From Phycisphaerae bacterium (GTDB taxonomy: Bacteria; Planctomycetota; Phycisphaerae; UBA1845; PWPN01), in the NCBI GenBank assembly GCA_018003015.1, contig JAGNEZ010000010.1:62001-126000 (forward strand): a DNA stretch of 64,000 nucleotides, read 5' to 3'. The position numbers and the translations under genes are program-made. Below, piece by piece: positions 28,803-37,956 of the stretch (positions are counted from its first letter, which is position 1; each line of letters starts with the position of its first letter). The notes below the pieces were generated by a model, which worked only from the letters and a program-made list of their open reading frames with translations, was not told the DNA's origin and made no database searches.

Positions 28803-30086
28803 ATGATCGTTGCACAGGGATCGGAAACGGCGCGGTTGAGCGACGCCGACATTTGTCAGGTGGTCGCCAAGGCGCTGGGCGGGGCCCGGCTGTCGGGCAA
28901 ACGGGTCTTGGCCATCATCCCCGACCACACGCGCAGCGGGCCGACGGGCTTGCTGTTCAGGGCGATCGCCGACACCCTCGTGGGCAAGGCCGCGGCCATC
29001 GATTTCCTGATCGCCCTCGGCACTCACCCGCCGATGAGCGAGGAGAAGATCAACGAGCTGTTGGGGATGGTCGGCGGCGAGCGTGCCGCCAGATATGCGT
29101 CGGTCCAGGTCTTTAACCATCACTGGAACTCGCCTGAGGCCCTGACCCCGATCGGCATGCTGACCCGCTCGCGGGTCGAGGAACTCTCCGGCGGCCTGTT
29201 GAGCATGGAGGTTCCCGTCCTGATCAACAAGCTGGTCCTGGCGTACGACCACCTGGTGATCGCCGGGCCTGTTTTTCCGCACGAAGTCGTCGGCTTCTCT
29301 GGCGGGCACAAGTACCTGTTTCCCGGCATTGCTGCTCCGCAGGTCATCAACTTCACCCACTGGCTGGGCGCCCTGGTCACCAACCCGCTCATCAACGGCA
29401 CGCGCGACACGCCGGTCCGGGCGGCTATCGAAGCCGCGGCCGATCTCCTTCCCATCGAGCGGACACTTCTGGGCTACGTGGTCAGCGGCAGTGAGGTGGT
29501 CGGCATCTTCGGCGGCCCGGTGGGCGAGGCCTGGCGGGCAGCCACCGAACTCAGCGCCCGGATCCACGTCAAGTACTGCGAGAAGCCGTTCAAGACCATC
29601 CTCTCGTGTGCCCCCCCGATGTACGACGACATCTGGACGGCCGGCAAGTGCATGTACAAGCTCGAGCCGATCGTGGCCGACGGCGGCACGCTGATCATCT
29701 ACGCCCCGCACATCGACGAGGTTTCGTACTCGCATGGCCAGGTCATCGACCAAGTCGGCTACCATGTGCGCGACTACTTCACCAAGCAGTGGCACCGGTT
29801 CAAGCACTTCCCCTGGGGCGTACTGGCCCACAGTACCCACGTGAAGGGCGTCGGTCGGTTCGAGAACGGCCTCGAGACGCCGCGGGTCAACGTCGTACTG
29901 GCCACGCGGATCCCCGAGGCCCGCTGCCGGAAGATCAACCTCGGCTACATAGATCCGGCCAAGGTCCACCCCGATGAATACCGGGGCCGTGAGGACGAGG
30001 GCGTGCTCATGGTGTCCAAGGCGGGCGAGACCCTCTTCCGACTCAACGATATGAGCAGGTTCAAATCGGTGGGGACGCTTGCGTAG
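28803..30086 (+). CDS. LarA family (DUF2088) racemase/epimerase homologue
   Basis: LarA is lactate racemase, which uses a covalently bound nickel pincer cofactor. Numbering from ATG 28803 (427 residues), the LarA active-site positions are matched: D41 and R44 in DHTRS, H75 in GTHPP, H160 in FPHEVVGFSGG, the cofactor-anchoring lysine candidate K170 in GGHKYLFPG and H186 in NFTHWLG. So it is probably an active 2-hydroxyacid racemase or epimerase; the substrate is unknown. LarB, LarC and LarE are not in this window. The frame is open back to 28719. A DUF362 gene follows 18 bp downstream, with lactonase and isomerase genes after it. Confidence 0.87.
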   Translation: MIVAQGSETARLSDADICQVVAKALGGARLSGKRVLAIIPDHTRSGPTGLLFRAIADTLVGKAAAIDFLIALGTHPPMSEEKINELLGMVGGERAARYASVQVFNHHWNSPEALTPIGMLTRSRVEELSGGLLSMEVPVLINKLVLAYDHLVIAGPVFPHEVVGFSGGHKYLFPGIAAPQVINFTHWLGALVTNPLINGTRDTPVRAAIEAAADLLPIERTLLGYVVSGSEVVGIFGGPVGEAWRAATELSARIHVKYCEKPFKTILSCAPPMYDDIWTAGKCMYKLEPIVADGGTLIIYAPHIDEVSYSHGQVIDQVGYHVRDYFTKQWHRFKHFPWGVLAHSTHVKGVGRFENGLETPRVNVVLATRIPEARCRKINLGYIDPAKVHPDEYRGREDEGVLMVSKAGETLFRLNDMSRFKSVGTLA

Positions 30087-30104
30087 CAGACGGGAGATTC
30101 GACC

Positions 30105-31187
30105 ATGGAACACAGATTGTCACGCCGGAGTGTGATCTGGTCCGCCGCGGCCGCGGCGGCGTCTGGCAAGTTTCTGCTGGCCCAGGAGACACCCGTCGCA
30201 CCCCCGCTGCCGGCGCCGGCCGGCGCAACCGAACGCCGCCCGGTGGTCTCGATCGTCAAGGGCGACCGCCGGCGCCAGAACGTCTGCGACGCGCTGGTGG
30301 CGATCGAGGACCAGATTCTGCCAGTGCTCAAGACGAAGAAGTACGTGGTCATCAAGCCGAACATCGTAAATACGAGAAACCAACTCGCCTCGACACACGT
30401 GGATTCGCTCCACGGCATCCTGGATTTCCTGGCCCCGCGATTCAAGGGGCCGGCGGTCATTGCGGAGTCGGCGGCCGCCCACACCCCGGAGGGTTACGAG
30501 CACTTCCATTACCCGGAGGCCCTTTCGGAGCACAAGCCGCTGCAAGTCAGCCTGGTGGACCTGAATGAGGAGGCCAAGTTCCAGACATGCACCATCCTGG
30601 ATGGCAATCTGCATGCCGTCCCCGTCCGCCTTGCCGCCCGGCTACTGGACCCCGAGGCGTACATCATCTGCTCGGCGATCCTCAAGACGCACAACACCGT
30701 GATCGCGACCCTCTCCATCAAGAATATGGCCCTGGGTGCCCCGCTGCACAGCACCCGAGGGCAAGGCAAGTGGTGGAACGACAAGCGCCTCTACCATGGC
30801 GGCGTCCGCCAGACGCACTTTGGCATTCTGATGACCGCCCAGCGGCTGCAGCCGTGCTGGGGGGCAACGGTGATCGACGGCTACGAGGGGATGGAGGGCA
30901 ACGGGCCCAACGACGGGACCCCGGTTCCGTCGCGCGTGGCCATCGCGTCGACCGACTACGTTGCCGCAGACCGCGTGGGCGTCGAGGCGATGGGCATCGA
31001 TCCGTCCTGGATCGGGTACCTGCAGTTCTGCGGCCAGGCCGGCCTCGGGCACGTGGATCTCGCCAAGATCGATATTCGCGGGGCCAAGCCCGCGGACGTC
31101 GCCCGCAAGTACAAGATGCACGCGGACATCGAGCGTGAGCTGCGCTGGATGGGTGAAATGAAGGACGTGCCGGAGAAGCTGGGGTGA
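30105..31187 (+). CDS. Tat-exported DUF362 protein
   Basis: 360 residues. The N terminus has a twin-arginine motif (SRRSVIW) followed by an alanine-rich hydrophobic stretch ending near LLAQE. The body matches DUF362: VVIKPNIVN, IAESAAAHTPEGY, SAILKTHNTVIATLSIKNM and VIDGYEGMEGNGP. No iron-sulphur cysteine cluster is seen, unlike some DUF362 proteins fused to ferredoxin domains. The biochemical role of the family is not firmly known. It lies between the LarA-like and SMP-30-like genes, and its stop overlaps the frame of the next gene. A role in the same pathway is inference. Confidence 0.85.
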   Translation: MEHRLSRRSVIWSAAAAAASGKFLLAQETPVAPPLPAPAGATERRPVVSIVKGDRRRQNVCDALVAIEDQILPVLKTKKYVVIKPNIVNTRNQLASTHVDSLHGILDFLAPRFKGPAVIAESAAAHTPEGYEHFHYPEALSEHKPLQVSLVDLNEEAKFQTCTILDGNLHAVPVRLAARLLDPEAYIICSAILKTHNTVIATLSIKNMALGAPLHSTRGQGKWWNDKRLYHGGVRQTHFGILMTAQRLQPCWGATVIDGYEGMEGNGPNDGTPVPSRVAIASTDYVAADRVGVEAMGIDPSWIGYLQFCGQAGLGHVDLAKIDIRGAKPADVARKYKMHADIERELRWMGEMKDVPEKLG

Positions 31188-31273
31188 CTCCCGCTTTGCG
31201 TATCCCCACGCCGGGAAGTGGAGAGTGGAGAATCGGGGCAAAGGCCGACGAAAGCTGCATGAGGGAATTGAAC

Positions 31274-32269
31274 ATGAACGCTGTGAAATTGACGCTCGGG
31301 ATCGTGTTGACCTCCGTGATCTGCGTTGCCCCCGTCCTGGGCGCCGAGGGCGGTGTGACCGCGCCGGGTGCCAAGGTCGAGAAGCTCTCCGGGGAGTTCG
31401 AGTTCACCGAAGGGGCGACCTGCGACCGGGACGGCAACGTGTTCTTCACCGATCAGCCCAACGATCGCATTGTCCGGTGGAGCGTGGACGGCAAGTTGTC
31501 CACCTGGATGAAGCCGTCCGGACGCTCCAACGGGATGGTCTTCGACCCTCTCGGCAACCTCATCTCGTGCGCGGACGAGAAGAACGAGCTGTGGATCATC
31601 ACCCCCGACAAGAAGACGACGGTGCTGGTCAGGAGCTACAAGGGCAAGCTGCTCAACGCGCCCAACGATGTGTGGCTCCGGCCGTCGGGCGGGCTGTACT
31701 TCACGGACCCGTGGTACAAGCGCGACTATTGGAAGCGCGGGCCCAAGGAGCAGGATGTCGAAGGGGTCTACTACCTCCCCGGGCGCAAGCCGGCGAAGCC
31801 GGCCGACAAGCCTGCTGCCGCCGCGAAGGACGACAGCGAGCATGCCGACCAGGCCCTGCCCTATGAGCCGGGCGAGCCAATTCGGGTCATCGACGATCTC
31901 AAGACGCCCAACGGGATCACCGGCACGCCGGACGGCAAGACCCTGTACATCAGCGATCTCGGCTCGCACCGCACCTACGCCTACGACATCCGCCCCAACG
32001 GTTCGCTGGCCAACAAGCGGCTGTTCTGTGAACTCGGGTCGGACGGCATGACCATCGACAGCGAAGGCAACGTCTACCTGACCGGCAAGGGTGTGACCGT
32101 GTTCGACAAGGCCGGCAAGAGGATCGACCACATCGACGTGCCCGAGCCCTGGTCGGCCAATGTCTGCTTCGGCGGCGCGGACCGCAAGACGCTGTTTATT
32201 AACGCCAGTAAATGCCTCTACAGGGTCAAGATGCGCGTCCAGGGGGCCAATGAGAAAGGGGGCAAGTGA
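31274..32269 (+). CDS. Exported SMP-30/gluconolactonase-like protein
   Basis: 331 residues, a six-bladed beta-propeller of the SMP-30/gluconolaconase/LRE family, which hydrolyses sugar lactones with a bound divalent metal. Seen: FTEGATCDRDGNVFFTDQ, FDPLGNLISCAD, LNAPNDVWLRPSGGLYFTDP and KTPNGITGTPDGKTLYISD. The start ATG 31274 is preceded by GAGGGA and gives a clean Sec signal (LGIVLTSVICVAPVLGAE). A lysine/alanine-rich insert (about 175-195, KPAKPADKP) is unusual. It is in line with the DUF362 and isomerase genes; lactone opening would fit a sugar-acid pathway. Confidence 0.85.
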   Translation: MNAVKLTLGIVLTSVICVAPVLGAEGGVTAPGAKVEKLSGEFEFTEGATCDRDGNVFFTDQPNDRIVRWSVDGKLSTWMKPSGRSNGMVFDPLGNLISCADEKNELWIITPDKKTTVLVRSYKGKLLNAPNDVWLRPSGGLYFTDPWYKRDYWKRGPKEQDVEGVYYLPGRKPAKPADKPAAAAKDDSEHADQALPYEPGEPIRVIDDLKTPNGITGTPDGKTLYISDLGSHRTYAYDIRPNGSLANKRLFCELGSDGMTIDSEGNVYLTGKGVTVFDKAGKRIDHIDVPEPWSANVCFGGADRKTLFINASKCLYRVKMRVQGANEKGGK

Positions 32270-32273
32270 CATC

Positions 32274-33290
32274 ATGCACCTGACCTCGAGACCGGGATTA
32301 CCGCTCACCGTGGCTCCCACTCGTCGCGCATTCCTGCGTGGTTCGGCGGCCGTGGCTTTCGGCACGGCGGCCGCGGCGGGTATCGGCAGGCCGGGTGGGG
32401 CCGCGGCGGGAGATGCCAAGGCCACCGGGGCCGAAGATCGCAAGTTCAAGGTCTGCCTGAGCCCGGGCCTGATCGGCGTGCGGGCCAGCCTCAGCGAATC
32501 GATCGATCTGGCCGTTCGATTCGGGTTCGAGGCGATCGAGCCAGCGGCCGGCGAGTTGGGCTCGATGTCCGAGGACGCCGTCAAGCAGTTGCGCAACGGT
32601 ATGGCGGCCAGGAACCTCGTCTGGGGGGCCACCAGCATCGACTCGCCGTTTGGGCGTTCGGACGAGGACTTCAAAGGCCTGCTGGACAAGCTGCCGGAGA
32701 CGGCTTTCGCCCTGCAACGTGCCGGAGCCAGGCGTGTGGGGACCTGGATCACGCCCGGGGACAAGCAGTTGACCTATCTCGAGAATTTCCGGCGGCACGT
32801 CCGTCGGGTCCGGGAGATCGCCCGGATTCTCGGCGACCGCGGTCTCAGCTTCGGTCTCGAATACGTCGGCCCGCGGACCAGTTGGAGCCGCTCGCGCTTC
32901 CCGTTCATCCACACCCTGCGGGAGATGCGCGAGTTGATCGCCGAGACCAGTTGCCCGAACGTCGGCCTGCTGCTGGACAGCTGGCACTGGTACACCGCCG
33001 GCGAGACACCGGCCGACCTCAAGGCCCTGGCCAACGCGGACATCGTGGCAGTGCACCTCAACGATGCCCCGTCCGGCGTTCCGACCGATCAGCAGGTGGA
33101 CAACCGCCGCACGCTGCCCGCGGCCACCGGCGTGATCGACATCGGTGCCTTCCTCGGGGCCCTCCTTGCGGTGGGCTACGACGGCCCGGTGGCGGCCGAG
33201 CCCTTCGACGCCTCGCTGCGCGATCTGCCGCGCGATCAGGCAGTCGGTCGCACATCCGAGGCGATCAAGAAGGCACTGAAGCGCATATAG
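32274..33290 (+). CDS. Tat-exported sugar phosphate isomerase/epimerase (xylose isomerase-like TIM barrel)
   Basis: 338 residues from ATG 32274, four bases after the lactonase stop. The N terminus has a Tat motif (TRRAFLRGSAAVAFG). The rest is an AP-endonuclease-2-type TIM barrel: RFGFEAIEPAAGE, SFGLEYVGPR (metal Glu), VGLLLDSWHWYTAG, IVAVHLNDAP and a final PVAAEPFD with the last metal Glu. Such proteins isomerise or epimerise sugars or keto acids; the substrate is unknown. It is the last gene of the rightward cluster, and the next gene is convergent. Confidence 0.85.
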   Translation: MHLTSRPGLPLTVAPTRRAFLRGSAAVAFGTAAAAGIGRPGGAAAGDAKATGAEDRKFKVCLSPGLIGVRASLSESIDLAVRFGFEAIEPAAGELGSMSEDAVKQLRNGMAARNLVWGATSIDSPFGRSDEDFKGLLDKLPETAFALQRAGARRVGTWITPGDKQLTYLENFRRHVRRVREIARILGDRGLSFGLEYVGPRTSWSRSRFPFIHTLREMRELIAETSCPNVGLLLDSWHWYTAGETPADLKALANADIVAVHLNDAPSGVPTDQQVDNRRTLPAATGVIDIGAFLGALLAVGYDGPVAAEPFDASLRDLPRDQAVGRTSEAIKKALKRI

Positions 33291-33408
33291 GAGCCCATCT
33301 CCGCAGACTCCGTGAGACAGACAAGCCGCTTGAACCAGCACCGGCGGGACGCCAAGGCTACGTTCCCTGAAGCGGGCTCCAAAAGCTTCTCAGATTCTGT
33401 CGCCACCC

Positions 33409-33434
33409 GGCCGATAGGCCGGTCCTGCAGGGCT
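33409..33434. repeat. Short dispersed repeat with hairpin, copy 1
   Basis: GGCC-ATAG-CCGGTC-T-GCAGGGCT, almost the same as 54432-54458. Here the left part forms the stem CCGGCC/GGCCGG (33407-33412 with 33417-33422, loop GATA), between convergent genes, where it may also help end transcription. Confidence 0.5.
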
Positions 33435-34444
33435 CACTCCTGTTGCCTGACGGCTCGTGAGACCATTTGGCGGGCGATGAGCAGCACGACCAGGCCGACG
33501 AGGCTGAAAACAAGCCCTGCGAGTTGCGCGCTGCCCGAAGTGATCAGCAGCCAGGAGTCCCACGGATTGCCGGATGGTGCGAGCCGCCCAGCCGCCGCCA
33601 GATGGCGGTAGAGGATCGGATCAAGCGGAAGGCGCGCGGCCGCACCCAGTGCGGAGACGACGACAAAGAGGGTGAAAGGCCATGTCCGAACTCGTTCCCG
33701 GCGGGCGAGGTCCCGGAGATAGAGACCCAGGAGCAGCGCTCCCACCTCGCCGACGATTCGTAGTGGCGTGAAGAGGAGGGAGCAGGCCAGTAACCACCCG
33801 TTCACGCCGGAACCCGGGGATACTGCCGGTCCTAGGTTGTGCCATTGGCTCAGGAGCAGGAGAAGCAGGTTCAGGCCCCTGTTCACCAGCCATGCGATCG
33901 GGGCGAGGATCCCCAGGATTCGGATCCAGTGTTTCAGACGCCAGCCCCGCGGGTCCTGTTCCCGAGTTGGTTCGGGCGTGGCGACGAGCAGGAGGCCGAT
34001 GCACCAGATGATGCGGTCTCCTAAGGTCAGGAGGAAGATGTGAGACCATGCGATCGTCGCGGGACCCCCGAAGCGTACGAGCAACACCGGTAGGTACAGG
34101 AGGATGAGGCTCAGAGCGCACGCCATGGCCGCCAGGCTCAGGCCGAGCCGGATGGTTCGGAGCCAGCGGGTGTCTGCGAAGCGGAGATCGTCGGGGCGCA
34201 GGGACTTCCAGACCGGGGCGGCGCACTCCGGGCAGACGGAGTCCAGGGCCAGGGTTTGAAGGTTGTAGCCGCACGCGACGCAGGCTACGCTGGTGTTGAC
34301 GGTTCCCGTTGCGGGGTCGAGGGCGGCGACGTTGAGCGAACGGCTCGCCGGCAAGCCGCACCTCCCGCAGCAGGCGTCGAGCGACAATCCCGCCAGCGTC
34401 TCACCGCAACCAGTGCACCGCAACTCGAAGTTGACCATGGTCAT
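33434..34444 (-). CDS. Zinc-ribbon membrane protein of unknown function
   Basis: 336 residues, start ATG 34444 with GAGGGG 6 bp upstream. The first 80 residues carry two CxxC pairs twice over (CTGC/CGRC, then CVAC/CPEC), which is two zinc ribbons in tandem. After them come about seven hydrophobic segments (for example LGLSLAAMACALSLILLYLP, IIWCIGLLLVA, LVFSLVGLVVLLIA). I do not recognise a named family; similar ribbon-plus-membrane proteins are common in planctomycetes. It stands alone, convergent with the isomerase and divergent from pdxJ. No function is proposed. Confidence 0.75.
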   Translation of the reverse strand: MTMVNFELRCTGCGETLAGLSLDACCGRCGLPASRSLNVAALDPATGTVNTSVACVACGYNLQTLALDSVCPECAAPVWKSLRPDDLRFADTRWLRTIRLGLSLAAMACALSLILLYLPVLLVRFGGPATIAWSHIFLLTLGDRIIWCIGLLLVATPEPTREQDPRGWRLKHWIRILGILAPIAWLVNRGLNLLLLLLSQWHNLGPAVSPGSGVNGWLLACSLLFTPLRIVGEVGALLLGLYLRDLARRERVRTWPFTLFVVVSALGAAARLPLDPILYRHLAAAGRLAPSGNPWDSWLLITSGSAQLAGLVFSLVGLVVLLIARQMVSRAVRQQE

Positions 34445-34596
34445 GCAAGGCCCCTCAAAGAACGACCTTGGATCTCAATACACGCGACCGGGCGATTCCG
34501 GGAGAGGCGTTGCTCCAGGGCGATCCCGGAGGCGTGAAGACGGTCATCATCGTGTCGCTTGTTCCCTGTGTCTAGATCCCACGGCCAGCGGGGCGG

Positions 34597-34624
34597 TTTA
34601 CGGCCTGGCTTAGCGGCATATAAT
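34597..34624 (+). promoter_or_regulatory. Candidate pdxJ promoter
   Basis: TTTACG (34597-34602), a 16-bp spacer and a perfect TATAAT (34619-34624). It lies about 75 bp before the pdxJ start in an intergenic stretch. Confidence 0.55.
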
Positions 34625-34703
34625 GATGCTGCTCGTCGGATGGTTTTCTCGGCTCTGCATGAGCCGTTCCGAGGAGTACTCTTTTGCGATGGGATGGCCT
34701 GCC

Positions 34704-35423
34704 ATGCCGCGACTAGGTGTGAATATCGATCATGTGGCCACCGTTCGCCAGGCCCGCCGCACGTACGAGCCCGACCCGGTCTGGGCGGCGGCCGAGGCCC
34801 AACTCGGTGGGGCCGACGGGATTACCTTCCACCTTCGCGAGGACCGGCGGCACATCAACGACCGCGACGCCCGCCTGCTCAAGGAAGTCGTCACCTGCAA
34901 GCTCAACATGGAGATGTCGATCAACCGGGCGATCGTGGCCATCGCCCGGCAGCTCAAGCCCGACCAGTGCACCCTGGTCCCCGAGCGGCGCGAGGAACTG
35001 ACCACCGAGGGCGGCCTGGACGTCGTCCGGCTGGCCAGGCGGGTCCGGCCGGCGGTCGAGGCCCTGCGCGGCAAAGGCATCGAGGTCAGCGCCTTCATCG
35101 AGCCGATCCCCGACCAGGTCCGGGCCGCGGCCGACGCTGGCTGCGACGCGGTCGAACTCTGGACCGGCGAGTACGCCCACGCCAAGGGCCCCCGGGCCGT
35201 GCGCGCCGCCCTAAAACACCTGGACACCGCCATCGAGGTCGGCCACTCCCGAGATATCCTCGTTCACGGCGGCCACGGCCTGACCTACACGAACATCAAG
35301 CCGGTGGCCGCACTGATGGGTTTCGAGGAGTTCAACATCGGCCACTCGATCATCGCCCGGGCAGTCTTTGTCGGGCTCCGCAAGGCCGTGCGGGAAATGA
35401 AAGCTCTCATTGGCGACGATTGA
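34704..35423 (+). CDS. pdxJ: Pyridoxine 5'-phosphate synthase
   Basis: PdxJ condenses 1-deoxyxylulose 5-phosphate with 3-amino-2-oxopropyl phosphate in the DXP-dependent vitamin B6 route. The 239-residue protein has the family N terminus MPRLGVNIDHVATVRQAR, the substrate loop HLREDRRHIND, EGGLDVV, SAFIEP, ELWTGEYA, and the glycine-rich HGGHGLTYTNIKP. The frame is open back to 34623, but the conserved start is at 34704; ATG 34689 is the only other plausible start. It stands alone 190 bp before dapA. Confidence 0.96.
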   Translation: MPRLGVNIDHVATVRQARRTYEPDPVWAAAEAQLGGADGITFHLREDRRHINDRDARLLKEVVTCKLNMEMSINRAIVAIARQLKPDQCTLVPERREELTTEGGLDVVRLARRVRPAVEALRGKGIEVSAFIEPIPDQVRAAADAGCDAVELWTGEYAHAKGPRAVRAALKHLDTAIEVGHSRDILVHGGHGLTYTNIKPVAALMGFEEFNIGHSIIARAVFVGLRKAVREMKALIGDD

Positions 35424-35613
35424 GATTGATCTTTTCGCCCCGATTCGGTACAAACTCTCCCTGTCGTGCCTCGCGTCGCCGACCCCCGCCACCGCTTGTT
35501 TTCCGGGGACGCTCATCGGTTGTCAGCAGGGTCTCGGTGCGTGAGCACCTGGGAGAGGCCGGCGCGGGCCGGCGAAGCTGTCCCTGGATGTCCCTAACGT
35601 AAGGAATCCGATC

Positions 35614-36483
35614 GTGTTCAAAGGAAGCATGGTTGCCCTGGTGACGCCGTTCAAAAACGGCAGCGTGGACTGGAAGACCCTGGAAGCCCTGGTTGACTTC
35701 CACGTGGACGCCGGCACCGACGTGCTCGTACCCTGCGGTACGACCGGCGAGAGCCCAACGCTGACCCACGAGGAGAACAACGAGGTCATCGCTAAGGTGG
35801 CCAAGCGGGCCAAGGGCCGCATCCCTGTCCTCGGCGGAACCGGCTCCAACAGTACGGCCGAGGCCATCGAAATGACCCTCGAGGCCAGGAAGAACGGCGC
35901 CGACGGCTCACTCCAGGTCGCTCCCTACTACAACAAACCGACCCAGGAGGGCCTCTATCAGCACTTCGCGGCCATCGCCAAGGCGGTCGACTTCCCCCAT
36001 GTGCTGTACAACATCCCGGGCCGCTGCGGCGTCGAGATCGCGGCAGACACCATCGCCCGGCTGCGGAAGGACTTCCCCAACATCGTCGCGGTCAAGCACG
36101 CGACCGGTGCCATGGATTCGGCCAGCGACCTGATGAGCAAGAGCGACATTGCCATCCTCAGCGGCGACGACTCCATGACCCTCCCGCTGATGGCCATCGG
36201 TGGGGTGGGGGTGGTCAGCGTCCTGGCCAACATCGTTCCCAAGGATGTCAAGGCCCTGACCGACGCCGCCCTGGGCGGCGACTGGGACATCGCCCGCCGC
36301 TGGCATCACAAGATGTTCAAGCTGGCCAAGGGCCTGCTCACGCTCGAGGTCAACCCGATCCCGATCAAGACGGCCATGGCCATCAAGGGCATGATTTCCG
36401 ACGAAATGCGCCTCCCGCTGACCAAGATGGCCCCGGCCAACCGAGAGAAGCTCGCCGCCGCCCTGACCGAATACGGCCTGTAG
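35614..36483 (+). CDS. dapA: 4-Hydroxy-tetrahydrodipicolinate synthase
   Basis: DapA condenses pyruvate with aspartate semialdehyde in lysine and diaminopimelate synthesis. The 289-residue TIM barrel has all key residues: T43-T44 in GTTGES, Y132 in LYNIPGR, R137, and the Schiff-base lysine K161 in VAVKHATG. It starts at GTG 35614 behind AAGGAA with a 7-bp gap. Other lysine genes are not adjacent; it is convergent with the URO-D-like gene. Confidence 0.96.
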   Translation: MFKGSMVALVTPFKNGSVDWKTLEALVDFHVDAGTDVLVPCGTTGESPTLTHEENNEVIAKVAKRAKGRIPVLGGTGSNSTAEAIEMTLEARKNGADGSLQVAPYYNKPTQEGLYQHFAAIAKAVDFPHVLYNIPGRCGVEIAADTIARLRKDFPNIVAVKHATGAMDSASDLMSKSDIAILSGDDSMTLPLMAIGGVGVVSVLANIVPKDVKALTDAALGGDWDIARRWHHKMFKLAKGLLTLEVNPIPIKTAMAIKGMISDEMRLPLTKMAPANREKLAAALTEYGL

Positions 36484-36544
36484 GCCGTTGCCTGGAACAA
36501 CGCGATTGCTGCCCGGTTCGACGAGAGGGGACGCCTCGCCGGGC

Positions 36545-37675
36545 TCATTTCGTGAGCTTCCGGAGGGTGTGAGCGAGGAAATCGTCGAGCTGGGGCGGCG
36601 TCAACGGGGCCTCCAACAGGATTGCCAGCCCTTCCCAGCGGAGCCCGCGGCAGACTTCGAGAACCTCGCCCGGTGGGCAGAATACCAGCAGCGAACGCCC
36701 GCGGGCCTGGATCTTCTGGAACATGGGCAGCCAGGGTACGGCCGAGGGTGTGCCCGCGCCCGGCGTGAACTGGATGGCCTGGATGTCCGGTACCTCGAGG
36801 ATATCATCGATGTGCCGGGCGGCGTCGGGGCCGTCGAGGTGGAAGACCGCCCGCCCCACGGTGGCTGCCTGGCGAGCGATATCCGGCAGGCAAAGGCCCC
36901 GGAACTGCCGCGGGCTGATCATGGCGTTGAAGTCGCAGGCAGGGATCACGTACGGGCGGTCGGACCACAAACCGAGCCAGTGGATCAGGCCGGCCCCGCG
37001 TCGGGTCGCCCCCCGGTACAGATCGGAGAACACCTGACGCCAGGCGGGGTAGATCCGGTTGATGGCGGCACAAAGGCGCTCGGGCCGGTCAATGACGTCC
37101 AGGCACAGACCGGTCGCGCCGCGGAGGTTGAGCAGCACATCCGCCGAGCCGCCCAGGTCGGGCGTGCAGACAAGGTAGCGCCCCGCAGCATCGGCGCTCA
37201 CCAGATCCACCAGCTTCCCCAGCAGCTGGTACCAGGGATTATCCTGGCGGACGGTCCAGTCGGGCTCGTTGGACCAGTCGTCGTCGATGAAGGCATGGGT
37301 CCAGGCAGTGTCCGAGCCGAACTCGAGCCGCCCGCCGAACAGAGCTCCGAGGAGCACCGGTCCGAAGTCCACGCGGACACTCGGCAAGGCATCGCCGATG
37401 CGGTGCAGCTGGCGAAGGTCAGCCCGCTTGGCTTCGAGCCAGTCATCCGGCTGATGGAGCAGATCGAGTCGGCGGTTGATCGGCCGGGCAGGGTTGGTGT
37501 TGGCGGTGGCTATGAAGATCGGGCGGTCGATCGCATCATGAGCCCACCAGGCCTCGAACCGTCGGGCGATGTCGGGAAAGTCGGGGCAGAACTCGAGGGG
37601 CCGACAGAATCGCTTGAGGGCGGTTGTCCACTCCTGGGCCTCAGATAGAGGCTCGATGGCTGCCCGTGTAGGCAT
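36545..37675 (-). CDS. Uroporphyrinogen decarboxylase-like protein
   Basis: 376 residues from ATG 37675, which has GGAGG about 7 bp upstream. It resembles the divergent URO-D-like proteins frequent in planctomycetes: FEAWWAHDAIDRPIF near the start, LGLWSDRPYVIPACDFNAMI, FHLDGPDAARHIDDIL and IQFTPGAGTP. True HemE residues for porphyrin decarboxylation are not evident, and relatives include corrinoid methyltransferases, so haem synthesis should not be assumed. It is convergent with dapA and single. Confidence 0.65.
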   Translation of the reverse strand: MPTRAAIEPLSEAQEWTTALKRFCRPLEFCPDFPDIARRFEAWWAHDAIDRPIFIATANTNPARPINRRLDLLHQPDDWLEAKRADLRQLHRIGDALPSVRVDFGPVLLGALFGGRLEFGSDTAWTHAFIDDDWSNEPDWTVRQDNPWYQLLGKLVDLVSADAAGRYLVCTPDLGGSADVLLNLRGATGLCLDVIDRPERLCAAINRIYPAWRQVFSDLYRGATRRGAGLIHWLGLWSDRPYVIPACDFNAMISPRQFRGLCLPDIARQAATVGRAVFHLDGPDAARHIDDILEVPDIQAIQFTPGAGTPSAVPWLPMFQKIQARGRSLLVFCPPGEVLEVCRGLRWEGLAILLEAPLTPPQLDDFLAHTLRKLTK

Positions 37676-37869
37676 CAGGTTCCTCCTCTGGTTCGGCGAG
37701 GCTGGCATCCTGGCGATGTCAGGCCGGCCAACCGGATCATAACCATGGAGGCCGGTTCAGGCACTTCCGGGGTAGCCGACCGCCGAGCCGGGTGCCGAGG
37801 AGAGGGTACCGTGCCGCGGGGGTCGGCATGCCGCCGAGAGCCGTGTTCGAACATGGCTCCGGGGCGAAA

Positions 37870-37915
37870 ATGGCATGGCACCAGACGCAGGGTGCGCCTG
37901 GTGCCACTATGCCAT
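37870..37915 (-). terminator. Long hairpin after TadG-like gene A
   Basis: Outer stem ATGGCAT/ATGCCAT (37870-37876 with 37909-37915) and inner stem GGCACCAG/CTGGTGCC (37877-37884 with 37898-37905). On the minus-strand transcript it follows the TadG-like stop and ends in a short run of four T, so it is probably an intrinsic terminator. Confidence 0.65.
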
Positions 37916-37956
37916 GTGTGTGGAGCGTCAGGATACGATGAGTCTACCGCGTCCGC

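Noticed and set aside
36545-37675. Authentic haem-pathway uroporphyrinogen decarboxylase (hemE)
   Set aside because: Only distant URO-D-like features are seen; the conserved HemE substrate-binding motifs are missing, so the symbol was not given.
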